19,311 bases of DNA from an uncultured Agathobaculum sp. Lineage in GTDB: Bacteria > Bacillota > Clostridia > Oscillospirales > Butyricicoccaceae. The position numbers and the translations under genes are program-made. The DNA lies in assembly GCA_944376955.1 (NCBI GenBank), contig CALWEB010000103.1, positions 1-19,311 on the forward strand. The letters are read 5' to 3'. The notes under the pieces were generated by a model, which was not told the origin of the DNA, made no database searches, and was given only the letters and a program-made list of their open reading frames with translations. This document shows, in pieces, positions 1 to 6,542 of the stretch; within the stretch, counting starts at the first letter, position 1, and each line of letters starts with the position of its first letter.

Positions 1-86
1 GGGACGGCGTCTATACCACGATTGACATTGAGCGGGTCAAGGCGGAGACACAGCGCCACACGGATGAGATTATCCGCCGATTGTAA
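1..86 (+). CDS. C-terminal tail of an unidentified protein (partial)
   Basis: The open frame (codons from base 3) enters from the left edge and ends at TAA 84-86, leaving about 27 residues rich in charged side chains. The stretch TTIDIERVKAE resembles the late part of carbon-nitrogen hydrolase (nitrilase-like) domains, where a Y-x-x-I-D-hydrophobic-E-R-V/I pattern is common, but 27 residues cannot settle the family. It ends 15 bases before the purine nucleoside phosphorylase start, with that gene's GGAGG site in the gap, so the two are probably cotranscribed. Confidence 0.45.
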   Translation, partial: DGVYTTIDIERVKAETQRHTDEIIRRL

Positions 87-101
87 GGGAGGAGAGACAA
101 C

Positions 102-920
102 ATGATTACCAAAACGCAGGTGGAGGAATCGGTCGCTTATCTGCGTGCGCGACTGCCCTTCCTGCCGGAGATCGGTCTGGTGCTGGGTTCCGGACTGGGA
201 CCGTTGGCAGAACGATTGCAGGATGCTGTAACCATCGCCTACGCGGAAATCCCACACTTTCGGATTTCAACCGCCCCCGATCATGCGGGACGGTTGGTTT
301 GCGGAATGCTGGCGGGCAGGCGGGTTGCCTGTATGCAGGGGCGGCTGCACGGTTACGAAGGTTATGCACCGGATGAGATTGCCTATCCAGTGTATGTGAT
401 GCGCGCGCTGGGCGTGCAGGCTCTCATCCTGACCAACGCATCCGGGGGCATCAATACTGGTTTTGCTGTTGGAGATTTTATGCTGGTGGAGGATCATATC
501 AACCTGACGGGGAAAAGCCCTCTGACAGGCGCGAATGACGCGCAGCTGGGAACGCGTTTCCCGGACATGACCTTTGCCTACACGCCCGCGCTGCGAGATA
601 AAGCACAGGCAGCAGCCGATGTTTGTGGACTGACGCTGCGCCGGGGGGTTTACTGTGGTGTCAATGGGCCGCAGTTTGAGACCCCGGCGGAGATCCGGGC
701 ATTCCGCACGCTGGGGGCGGATGCGGTCGGCATGTCCACCGTGTTTGAAGTGATTGCGGCGGCGCACTGTGGCTTGCCGGTGGTTGCGGTTTCGATGATC
801 ACCAATATGGCTGCGGGGGTGTTGATGCAGCCTTTGTCCGGTGCGGAGGTCAACGCGATTGCAGAGCAGCGCGGGACGGACTTCCAACGGCTGATTTCGG
901 CGCTCGTGGAAAAAATCTGA
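102..920 (+). CDS. punA: Purine nucleoside phosphorylase (PNP class 2, inosine/guanosine type)
   Basis: A cytosolic enzyme of purine salvage that cleaves inosine, guanosine and their deoxy forms with phosphate to free base and (deoxy)ribose-1-phosphate. At 272 residues it is the usual length for the trimeric PNP family. Visible hallmarks in order: the phosphate loop LVLGSGLGPLA near residues 26-36, QGRLHGYEGY near 80-89, TNASGGIN near 112-119, and the base/ribose-binding stretch GVNGPQFETPAEIR followed by GADAVGMSTVFEVIAA and SMITNMAAG. The start ATG at 102 follows GGAGGAG with normal spacing and matches the family N-terminus. It closely follows the partial upstream gene. No terminator is visible before the tRNA promoter at 939. 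Homologues are called punA, deoD-like or pupG in different genera, so the symbol is less certain than the function. Confidence 0.93.
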   Translation: MITKTQVEESVAYLRARLPFLPEIGLVLGSGLGPLAERLQDAVTIAYAEIPHFRISTAPDHAGRLVCGMLAGRRVACMQGRLHGYEGYAPDEIAYPVYVMRALGVQALILTNASGGINTGFAVGDFMLVEDHINLTGKSPLTGANDAQLGTRFPDMTFAYTPALRDKAQAAADVCGLTLRRGVYCGVNGPQFETPAEIRAFRTLGADAVGMSTVFEVIAAAHCGLPVVAVSMITNMAAGVLMQPLSGAEVNAIAEQRGTDFQRLISALVEKI

Positions 921-938
921 AAAAATCGAAAAAAGGTG

Positions 939-967
939 TTGACAGAACGAGCACTCCGCGATATAAT
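939..967 (+). promoter_or_regulatory. Vegetative promoter of the tRNA-Pro gene
   Basis: The -35 TTGACA (939-944) and -10 TATAAT (962-967) both match the sigma-A consensus perfectly, with a 17-bp spacer. Transcription would start near 974, about 35 bases before the tRNA, as expected for a stable-RNA gene. Confidence 0.9.
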
Positions 968-1008
968 ATAAAAGCTGTCACGAATGAATGAAAAAACGAC
1001 AGCAAATT

Positions 1009-1085
1009 CGAGGTGTGGCTCAGCTTGGTAGAGCGCTTCGTTCGGGACGAAGAGGCCGCAGGTTCAAATCCTGTCACCTCGACCA
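1009..1085 (+). tRNA. tRNA-Pro (anticodon CGG)
   Basis: A full cloverleaf can be drawn. The acceptor stem CGAGGTG pairs with CACCTCG, the D arm is GCTC/GAGC, the anticodon stem CTTCG/CGAAG closes the loop TTCGGGA with anticodon CGG (reads CCG, proline), and the T arm contains GGTTCAAATCC. The discriminator base is A and the 3' CCA is encoded. A consensus promoter lies upstream and an intrinsic terminator follows directly, so this is a monocistronic tRNA unit. Confidence 0.97.
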
Positions 1086-1087
1086 TT

Positions 1088-1127
1088 AAAAGCCGTCGGC
1101 ATTAGCCGGCGGCTTTTGTGCTTTTTG
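1088..1127 (+). terminator. Intrinsic terminator of tRNA-Pro
   Basis: A 13-bp stem (1088-1100 with 1105-1117, one G-U pair) closes an ATTA loop and is followed by a T-rich tract (TTTTGTGCTTTTT). Confidence 0.9.
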
Positions 1128-1226
1128 ACAAAAATGAGAAATGATGCAAAAGATGATATAGATAGAATACTAAATTGTTAACAATTTAACGGTTTTTGTG
1201 CATTTATCCTGCGTAGGAGGACGAAA

Positions 1227-1310
1227 ATGTACAGTGTCCACAATACAAGGACACTCGCCCTGTGCATTTTATATAAAATGACCAAATCAAAAATGCAAAA
1301 AAACGGATAA
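1227..1310 (+). CDS. Possible 27-residue leader peptide or small protein
   Basis: An ATG at 1227 stands 6 bases after a perfect AGGAGG (1215-1220), the strongest ribosome binding site in the leader. The frame runs 27 codons to TAA at 1308-1310. The peptide starts MYSVHNTRTLALCILYKM and ends in a lysine-rich segment; it has no clear signal peptide or known motif. It sits between two palindromes and 153 bases before the PTS IIB gene. It could be a translated leader that couples to expression of the operon, a small protein, or a chance ORF with a fortunate SD. No codon run points to classical amino-acid attenuation. Confidence 0.4.
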   Translation: MYSVHNTRTLALCILYKMTKSKMQKNG

Positions 1311-1338
1311 AAAGTGCAAATTCATTAAAACACTTTTC

Positions 1339-1347
1339 TGGTAGAAT
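1339..1347 (+). promoter_or_regulatory. Candidate extended -10 promoter of the PTS operon
   Basis: TGG-TAGAAT (TG at 1339-1340, -10 at 1342-1347) matches the extended -10 form; there is no good -35. The AAAAGTG/CACTTTT inverted repeat ends 2 bases before it, where an operator or activator site would act. The predicted start near 1354 leaves an untranslated leader of about 110 bases. A second TAGAAT at 1163-1168, just before the 18-bp palindrome, is an alternative. Confidence 0.4.
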
Positions 1348-1463
1348 AAAACAGTAGTTTAGAGGATGCGTCCATCATTCCCAAATGGCGCGCTTCCGCT
1401 TTGTGAAAGAGAGGGGAAAAAGTCAACACGGCCAATGCAAATACTGGAGAAAGGGGAAGGATT

Positions 1464-1940
1464 ATGCCAGATATTGTATTAACGAGAATTGACAACCGTC
1501 TGATCCATGGACAGGTCGCAACCCAGTGGTGCGGCGTTGTCGGGGCCAACTTGCTACTGGTTGCAAACGATGCTGTATCGACTGACGAGTTCCGTCAGGG
1601 TTTGATGAATATGGCTGCGCCGTCTTATGCGCAGACTCGTTTCTTCTCGATTGAGAAGACCATCAACATCATCGGGAAAGCATCGCCCAATCAGCATATC
1701 GCAATCATTTGCGAAACGCCGCAGGATGTCCTGAAACTGGTTGAAGGCGGCGTGCCGATCAAAAAGGTGAACATCGGAAATATGCATATGGCGGATGGGA
1801 AGCGCCAGGTTGCAACTTCTGTCGCGGTAAACGACGACGACGTAGCATGTTTTAGAAAGCTGCAGGAGCTGGGTGTGGAACTTGAAATTAAGCGAGTTCC
1901 GGATACGCCCGCGGAGAATATCGAAAAATTGTTCAAGTGA
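1464..1940 (+). CDS. agaV: PTS mannose/N-acetylgalactosamine-family EIIB component
   Basis: The cytosolic phosphocarrier of a mannose-family phosphotransferase system: it takes phosphate from IIA and passes it to the incoming sugar at the IIC/IID channel. At 158 residues it has the normal IIB length. The N-terminal segment IVLTRIDNRLIHGQVATQW carries the family phosphorylation motif, with His15 as the phosphorylated residue. Later features (NIGNMHM near residue 106, FRKLQELGVELEIKRVP near 130) are also typical. ATG 1464 follows AGGGG with a 7-base gap. It is the first gene of the set IIB-IIC-IID-unknown-IIA-agaS. The aga assignment rests on the AgaS and aldolase neighbours; specificity for another hexosamine or hexose cannot be excluded. 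Confidence 0.9.
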   Translation: MPDIVLTRIDNRLIHGQVATQWCGVVGANLLLVANDAVSTDEFRQGLMNMAAPSYAQTRFFSIEKTINIIGKASPNQHIAIICETPQDVLKLVEGGVPIKKVNIGNMHMADGKRQVATSVAVNDDDVACFRKLQELGVELEIKRVPDTPAENIEKLFK

Positions 1941-1974
1941 TATTTACCCGAAAGCACCTGGAAAGGAGTAAGTA

Positions 1975-2799
1975 ATGGAAATTACCATCATCCAGGCGAT
2001 CTTGGTCTTTGTGGTAGCCTTTATCATGGGTATTGACCAGTTCAGCTTCCTGGAATCTTTGTATCAGCCGATCGTAACCTGCCCGATCATCGGTGCCATC
2101 CTTGGCAACTTTGAGCTCGGCGTAGTTGTCGGCGGTTCTTATCAGCTCATCCAGATCGGTTCTATGCCGATCGGCGGCGCTCAGCCCCCCAATGCGATCC
2201 TCGGCGGCATTATGGCTACCGTATTCGCAGCTTCGCTCGGCATGGAAGCCACGCCGGAAGGCGTTGGCGCTGCGCTGGGTCTGGCAATTCCGTTCGCGGT
2301 ATTCGGCCAGTACGCAGTTACCCTGACCTTCACCATCATGTCCGGTATGATGGCTAAGGCCGACCAGTGCGCAGAGAATGCGGACGTTAAGGGTATCCGC
2401 AACATCAACTTCATGGAAATGGCAATCCTCGGTACGCTGTTCGGCCTGCTTGCTGTTGCCGGTCTGTACGGCGGTTCCGCGCTGGGCCAGACGCTGCAGA
2501 ACTTCTCGTTCCAGTTCTCCTGGGTCATGGCAGGCCTCGACGCTGCCGGCGGCGCGATGAAGTTTGTCGGTTTTGCAATTCTGATGAAGGTTATGATGTC
2601 CAACGAGATGTGGGGCTTCCTGCTGGCCGGCTTTGCTATGGCTCTGCTGTGCAGCGCTAATGCCACCACCTCTGGCGCAACCCTCATTCTGTGCGCATTC
2701 GTAGGCGCTGCGATCGCGATCTATGACTTCTCGATCAATACCAAGATCAAGGCGAACGCTGGCGCTGGCAACATGGGAGGTGACTCGGATGGCATATAA
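1975..2799 (+). CDS. agaW: PTS mannose/N-acetylgalactosamine-family EIIC component
   Basis: A membrane subunit that forms the sugar translocation path together with IID. At 274 residues it is the usual size and is hydrophobic throughout, with several membrane segments. The family motif region GSYQLIQIGSMPIGGAQPPNA lies near residues 53-73 and shows the G-x-P-G/I-G-A-x-x-P-x-A pattern typical of ManY/AgaC-type IIC proteins. The start at 1975 follows AAGGAG. Its 3' end overlaps the IID start by 11 bases, which points to translational coupling. Codon use is strongly biased toward C-ending codons, as expected for a highly expressed transporter. Confidence 0.92.
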   Translation: MEITIIQAILVFVVAFIMGIDQFSFLESLYQPIVTCPIIGAILGNFELGVVVGGSYQLIQIGSMPIGGAQPPNAILGGIMATVFAASLGMEATPEGVGAALGLAIPFAVFGQYAVTLTFTIMSGMMAKADQCAENADVKGIRNINFMEMAILGTLFGLLAVAGLYGGSALGQTLQNFSFQFSWVMAGLDAAGGAMKFVGFAILMKVMMSNEMWGFLLAGFAMALLCSANATTSGATLILCAFVGAAIAIYDFSINTKIKANAGAGNMGGDSDGI

Positions 2800-3790
2800 T
2801 ATTCCCGAGAAATATCAGGATCTGACGCCTGCACCGCAGGTTGACAAAAAGACCCTGAATAAGATGGTTTGGCTGTCCTGCTTCCTGCAGGCATCCTTCA
2901 ACTACGAGAGAATGCAGGCTTGTGGCTGGCTGTGGGGCATGCTCCCTGGCCTTCAGAAGATCCACACCAACAAGGAAGACCTCAAGGCTTCCATGGCACA
3001 TAACCTGGACTTCCTGAATACCCACCCGTTCCTCGTAACGTTCGTTATGGGCATTGTGCTTTCGCTCGAGCAGAACAAGGCTGATACCCAGACGATCCGT
3101 TCTGTACGTATTTCCGCTGCCGGCCCGCTCGGTGGCATTGGTGACGCACTGTTCTGGCTGACCTTGGTTCCGATTACCGCCGGCCTGACCGCGAATATCG
3201 CCCTGCAGGGCAATATCCTCGGCGCGTTCCTGTTCCTCATTATCTTTAATGCAGTGCAGTTTGCGATTCGTTTCGGCCTGATGTACTGGTCTTACGGTCT
3301 GGGCACCAAGGCAGTTACCATGCTGACTTCCAGCGCGAAGGAGTTCACCCGTGCGGCGAGCATCCTCGGCGTGTTCGTAGTCGGCGGTCTGATTGCGAAC
3401 TACGGCGGCACCACCGTCCGTATGATCGTGGGCGATACCCAGATCAATATCCAGTCTCTGCTGGATGGCATTCTGCCCAAGCTGATCCCGCTGCTGATCA
3501 CCCTTGGCCTGTATGTCCTGATCAAGAAGGGCTGGACGCCTGTTAAGTGCATCCTGCTCATCCTGGTTTGCGGTATCGTTGGCTGTGCGTTCGGCATCTG
3601 GACCGGTAACTCTCAGGCAATGGATGCTGACGGCAACACCATCCCCGGCGGCTACAATCCGCTGGTTGAGTGGTATGATTATCCGGAACCCGCTCCGGCT
3701 GAAAAGACCGGCCAGCAGGCTTGGGATGCTCTGACTGCGGTTGTAACCGAGCTGCAGAACGGCGGCGTTGTGGTTACTATGCCCGAATAA
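2789..3790 (+). CDS. agaD: PTS mannose/N-acetylgalactosamine-family EIID component with a C-terminal extension
   Basis: The membrane partner of IIC in the mannose-family permease. I place the start at ATG 2789 (MAYNIPEK) because GGGAGG lies 8 bases upstream and the frame upstream of it only shadows the IIC gene; this gives 333 residues. The N-terminal WLSCFLQASFNYERMQACGWLWGMLP segment and HNLDFLNTHPFL are classic IID features; LEQNKA and GPLGGIGDALFW follow. The last membrane segment ends near residue 273. A polar tail of about 60 residues follows, with a proline-rich patch (YDYPEPAPAEK). Most IID proteins I know are about 260-305 residues long and lack such a tail. Its location and role are unknown. 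Confidence 0.92.
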   Translation: MAYNIPEKYQDLTPAPQVDKKTLNKMVWLSCFLQASFNYERMQACGWLWGMLPGLQKIHTNKEDLKASMAHNLDFLNTHPFLVTFVMGIVLSLEQNKADTQTIRSVRISAAGPLGGIGDALFWLTLVPITAGLTANIALQGNILGAFLFLIIFNAVQFAIRFGLMYWSYGLGTKAVTMLTSSAKEFTRAASILGVFVVGGLIANYGGTTVRMIVGDTQINIQSLLDGILPKLIPLLITLGLYVLIKKGWTPVKCILLILVCGIVGCAFGIWTGNSQAMDADGNTIPGGYNPLVEWYDYPEPAPAEKTGQQAWDALTAVVTELQNGGVVVTMPE

Positions 3791-3831
3791 AATCGAACAG
3801 CTCGACAGGGTGTAGTCTCTGTTGAGAAATG

Positions 3832-3872
3832 CAATAGGGGGAGATGGCGATTGGATCATTCTCCCCCTATTG
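3832..3872 (+). repeat. 13-bp perfect intercistronic hairpin between IID and the unknown gene
   Basis: CAATAGGGGGAGA (3832-3844) pairs perfectly with TCTCCCCCTATTG (3860-3872) around a 15-base loop. No T-run follows (ATTGAAATGAAAAG), so it is not a standard intrinsic terminator. A processing, mRNA-stabilising or partial attenuation element that sets membrane subunits apart from downstream genes is the likely role. Confidence 0.8.
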
Positions 3873-3901
3873 ATTGAAATGAAAAGAAATCAGGTGTTCG
3901 T

Positions 3902-4597
3902 GTGAGTGCAATTACGGCGTCGGTCATTTTTCTTCTGTTTGCCTGTTATGTAGGCGTTCAGGTGATAAAGAATTTTCAGCTTCGGCAGTTGAATGGCAGC
4001 CTAGGACGCAAGGATTACGAAACGGTGGAAAAACTGGCGGATATGCCGATGTCCCGCAGGTTGCTGGGTGAATATACGTGTGACCTATACAAGCTGCGTG
4101 CTTTGTATCTGGATCAGGACAAGTCTCGCTTTGAGGACATGCTGCATCATATGATTGCGACAACGTATAAAAACCCGGCGGATAAAAAAAGCTTTCTGGA
4201 ACAGTATTTCCACACATTTCTGCTCAAAGAGAACCGGAAATATGTGGATTGGCTGCTCGAAGCCATCCGCCAAACCGGGGATGAAAAATTCATACGGTAC
4301 ACTGAGCAGGCATATGAAGTCATGATCAATCAGCGCAACGATTTGATTGAAACCATGGATGCGCAGATTGATGCAAAACAGTATTATGGTTTCCGGTTGG
4401 GTGTGATCCTCTTTATGATTGCCAAACAGTTCGAGCGTCTTGGCGATGAGGAAAACGCAGGAATCAATTATAGGAGTGCAAAGGTTTGTTTCCCGCCAAA
4501 AGCAATCTATATCCCCGTGATACGGGAGAGCCTGAGGCGTTTGGGACAGCCGGAGGACATACAGGAAGGGATGCGTGCGCAGGCACGCCGCCGCTGA
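3902..4597 (+). CDS. Unknown membrane-anchored helical protein within the PTS operon
   Basis: I do not recognise the family. The 231-residue protein starts at GTG 3902, with AGGTG five bases upstream. It has one N-terminal hydrophobic segment (about residues 4-22, TASVIFLLFACYVGVQVI) with no cleavage site, followed by a basic, largely helical cytoplasmic-type region. Motif-like stretches include DMPMSRRLLGEYTCDLYKLRALYLDQD (about 47-73), QYFHTFLLKENRKYVDWLLEAI, and a last part resembling a TPR-like pair of helices (AKQFERLGDEENAGINYRSAK). No catalytic motif is evident. The gene is wedged between the IID gene, after a hairpin, and the IIA gene, which begins 30 bases after its stop. A role in assembly or regulation of the permease is inference from position. 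Confidence 0.85.
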   Translation: MSAITASVIFLLFACYVGVQVIKNFQLRQLNGSLGRKDYETVEKLADMPMSRRLLGEYTCDLYKLRALYLDQDKSRFEDMLHHMIATTYKNPADKKSFLEQYFHTFLLKENRKYVDWLLEAIRQTGDEKFIRYTEQAYEVMINQRNDLIETMDAQIDAKQYYGFRLGVILFMIAKQFERLGDEENAGINYRSAKVCFPPKAIYIPVIRESLRRLGQPEDIQEGMRAQARRR

Positions 4598-4627
4598 AAT
4601 ATTTTGATGGAGAATAGGAGAAGAACA

Positions 4628-5056
4628 ATGATCGGATTACTGGTAACTGGACACGCAAATTTCGGTTCCGGCCTGACGAGTTCGCTGAATTTGATTGCAG
4701 GCGAGCAGGAAGATTACAAATATGTGGATTTCCTGCCGGAGTACAGTTTGGAGGACTTGGCGCGTGAACTGACCAAGGCGATGGACGAGTTGAAGGATTG
4801 CGAAGGCATTTTGGTATTCTCCGACCTGCCGGGCGGAACCCCGTTCAAGACTGCGGTTGAGGTTGGCTTCCCGCGCGGCAACGTCAATGTAATCGCGGGT
4901 ACAAACCTGCCGATGATGGTGGAAATTGCCATGTCGCGTAAGTTCATTGATGATCTGGAAACGCTGACGCAGAATGCGCTGGACACCGGCAAAGAGCAGG
5001 TTGTTAAGTATGAATTCAAAAAGGTGGAGCAGCAGGAGTCAGACGACGGTATCTGA
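4628..5056 (+). CDS. agaF: PTS mannose/N-acetylgalactosamine-family EIIA component
   Basis: The cytosolic IIA domain that receives phosphate from HPr on a histidine and hands it to IIB. I choose ATG 4628 (MIGLLVTGHANFGSG), which has AGGAG seven bases upstream; the in-frame ATG at 4604 adds eight non-conserved residues and lacks a site. This gives 142 residues, normal for single-domain IIA. His9 in TGHANFGSGL is the expected phosphorylation site. LVFSDLPGGTPFKTA (about 58-72) is the family's D-L-x-G-G-T-P-x-x-x-A signature. The last 15 residues are acidic and variable. It lies between the unknown protein and agaS. Confidence 0.93.
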   Translation: MIGLLVTGHANFGSGLTSSLNLIAGEQEDYKYVDFLPEYSLEDLARELTKAMDELKDCEGILVFSDLPGGTPFKTAVEVGFPRGNVNVIAGTNLPMMVEIAMSRKFIDDLETLTQNALDTGKEQVVKYEFKKVEQQESDDGI

Positions 5057-5099
5057 TACGGTTGATCGAAATCCGTGCCCCCTTGCACACATAAAAACA

Positions 5100-5151
5100 T
5101 TTCGGATGATGACCTGTGACGCGGAAATAATCGCGTGATACAGGCCCGAAA
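5100..5151 (+). promoter_or_regulatory. Structured leader just before agaS
   Basis: Nested pairings are visible. TTTCGG (5100-5105) pairs with CCGAAA (5146-5151), CCTGT (5113-5117) with ACAGG (5140-5144), and ACGCG (5119-5123) with CGCGT (5132-5136) around the loop GAAATAAT. The outer strand ends in the A of the AGGAG site (5151-5155), so folding could affect ribosome access. The site-to-ATG gap is long, at 11 bases. Confidence 0.5.
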
Positions 5152-5166
5152 GGAGATAATATAAAA

Positions 5167-6348
5167 ATGAACAAGATTTTTGATGTGACTGCCGATAAGA
5201 TGCAGGAGACCAAGTCCACTTTTACGCTCAGCGAGATTTATCAGCAGCCGGCGACTTGGAAGAAGACTTGCGCTCAGATCAAGGCGCATAAGGATGAACT
5301 CAAGCAGTTCATTGATCAGGTCATCACTTGCGAGGATTTTGACGTCATCCTCACCGGCGCAGGCACCAGCGAATTTGTTGGTAATGCGCTTTTCCCGGCA
5401 TTGACCAGCAAACTGAACTACAAGGTAAAGTCTTACGGCACGACGGATATTGTTGCTACGCCGGAAGCATATCTGTCCCGCACCAAGCCCACGCTGCTCA
5501 TCAGCTTTGGCCGTTCTGGTAACTCTCCGGAGTCTGTTGGTGCGATTGACGCAGCGGAGGCGGTTTGCGACAACATCCATCACCTGTTTGTTACCTGCAA
5601 TAAGGATGGCGCGCTGTCCAAGCGTGCGGCAACGACTGATAACTGTTACGCCATCAACCTGACCGAGGAAACCCATGACCAGAGTTTTGCAATGACCTCC
5701 AGCTTCTCCAATATGTATCTGGCAACGCTGCTGTGCTTCCATCTGGACGATCTGGATGAGACCATTGCGAAGGTCGAAAAGATTATGGCAGCCGGCCAGG
5801 CGTTCCTTGATGATAAGTACGGCATTGCACAGAAGATTGTGGACGAGTACGACTTCAATCGCATCGTTTATCTGGGCAGCAACTGCCTGAAGGGCTTCGC
5901 GCAGGAATCCGCGCTGAAGATGCTCGAACTCACGGCGGGCCGCGTGGTCACGATGTATGATACCCCGCTTGGCTTCCGTCATGGCCCGAAATCCATCATT
6001 GACGACAACACGATCACGGTGGTTTACCTGAGCGACAACGCTTACACCCGTCAGTATGAGATCGACCTGGTCAAGGAAATGAGCGGCCAGCGCAAGGGGA
6101 ACAAGATTGTTGCCGTGATGAGCAAGCAGGACGACGCAGTGGCGGCACTGGTGGATTACACCGTAGTGTGTGATCTGGCGGACGCATACGACAATGCGCT
6201 GCTCGGTCTGGATTATATTCTGTTTGCGCAGACGCTGGCGGTACTCAAGTCGCTGTCCATGGGCATCACTCCGGATAACCCGTGCCCGACCGGCGAAGTA
6301 AACCGCGTTGTTAAGGGCGTTACGCTGTATCCGTATACCAGAGCGTAA
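5167..6348 (+). CDS. agaS: AgaS: galactosamine-6-phosphate deaminase/isomerase (SIS domain)
   Basis: A cytosolic enzyme that converts D-galactosamine-6-phosphate to D-tagatose-6-phosphate plus ammonia, the step joining amino-sugar uptake to the tagatose pathway. At 393 residues it is close to the AgaS family (about 385-390). Two SIS sugar-phosphate domains are visible. The first has LTGAGTSEFVG at about 62-72 and SFGRSGNSPESVGA at about 113-126; the serine/threonine-rich loops bind the phosphate. The second includes YLGSNCLKGFAQESALKMLELTAG with the GFRHGPKS motif after it. It begins 110 bases after IIA behind a structured leader and ends the operon before a strong terminator. Older annotations call it tagatose-6-phosphate ketose/aldose isomerase. 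Confidence 0.93.
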   Translation: MNKIFDVTADKMQETKSTFTLSEIYQQPATWKKTCAQIKAHKDELKQFIDQVITCEDFDVILTGAGTSEFVGNALFPALTSKLNYKVKSYGTTDIVATPEAYLSRTKPTLLISFGRSGNSPESVGAIDAAEAVCDNIHHLFVTCNKDGALSKRAATTDNCYAINLTEETHDQSFAMTSSFSNMYLATLLCFHLDDLDETIAKVEKIMAAGQAFLDDKYGIAQKIVDEYDFNRIVYLGSNCLKGFAQESALKMLELTAGRVVTMYDTPLGFRHGPKSIIDDNTITVVYLSDNAYTRQYEIDLVKEMSGQRKGNKIVAVMSKQDDAVAALVDYTVVCDLADAYDNALLGLDYILFAQTLAVLKSLSMGITPDNPCPTGEVNRVVKGVTLYPYTRA

Positions 6349-6458
6349 AGGCGGCCTGTAAAATCAAAAAGCATGATTACCGTAGCTTTGGCATCAGCGC
6401 ATGGAGCGCGGAAGTGAGACGGATTTCATGCTTTTCCCCGTGCGGCATTGGCAGAGAA
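6349..6458 (+). repeat. Post-agaS spacer with a 10-bp inverted repeat
   Basis: AAAAGCATGA (6367-6376) and TCATGCTTTT (6426-6435) are perfect inverted copies 49 bases apart, just before the terminator. The enclosed stretch holds a small GCGC/GCGC hairpin. It may be a structured 3' end of the agaS mRNA. No coding sequence is supported here. Confidence 0.4.
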
Positions 6459-6490
6459 AAAGGGGCGGCCGCAGCCGCCCCTTTATATTT
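6459..6490 (+). terminator. Intrinsic terminator after agaS
   Basis: AAAGGGGCGGC (6459-6469) pairs with GCCGCCCCTTT (6474-6484) around the loop CGCA, followed by ATATTT. The 11-bp GC-rich stem ends the PTS-agaS operon. Confidence 0.88.
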
Positions 6491-6542
6491 GTCCGCCGCG
6501 TAATACGGGAATGATACCAAATGCAAGGAGTTATATAGCAAT

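Larger units (their letters stand above)
1128..1463 (+). promoter_or_regulatory. PTS operon leader, dense in inverted repeats
   Basis: This 336-bp AT-rich stretch holds no long gene. It contains a perfect 18-bp palindrome TAAATTGTTAACAATTTA (1171-1188), an AGTGTCC/GGACACT inverted repeat (1233-1239/1249-1255), a perfect 16-bp palindrome CATTTTATATAAAATG (1265-1280), and an AAAAGTG/CACTTTT inverted repeat (1310-1316/1331-1337). There are four TGCAAA boxes (1145, 1294, 1315, 1436) and two copies of TGTGCATTT (1197, 1261). A small ORF lies at 1227-1310. The layout suggests operators for one or more regulators of the PTS operon, which is inference. Some repeats are expected by chance in AT-rich DNA. 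Confidence 0.55.

Noticed and set aside
1009..1085. tRNA gene as an integration site
   Set aside because: No integrase, no second copy of the tRNA 3' end and no foreign-looking segment is seen in the window.
850..1086. Minus-strand ORF of 78 residues containing VEVTGFEPAASSSRTKR
   Set aside because: This is the antisense translation of the tRNA-Pro gene, a well-known spurious protein pattern. The tRNA explains the sequence.
1386..1399. TGGCGC...GC resembling a sigma-54 -24/-12 site, tempting because LevR-type PTS operons use sigma-54
   Set aside because: The GG-to-GC spacing is one base short and the -12 element lacks TTGC. No LevR-type activator is present.
2747..3859. Minus-strand ORF of 370 residues opposite the IID gene
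   Set aside because: It is a shadow of the IID frame caused by biased codon use; no family resemblance.
4714..5982. Minus-strand ORF of 422 residues opposite IIA and agaS
   Set aside because: It spans two well-supported plus-strand genes and has no motif or ribosome site.
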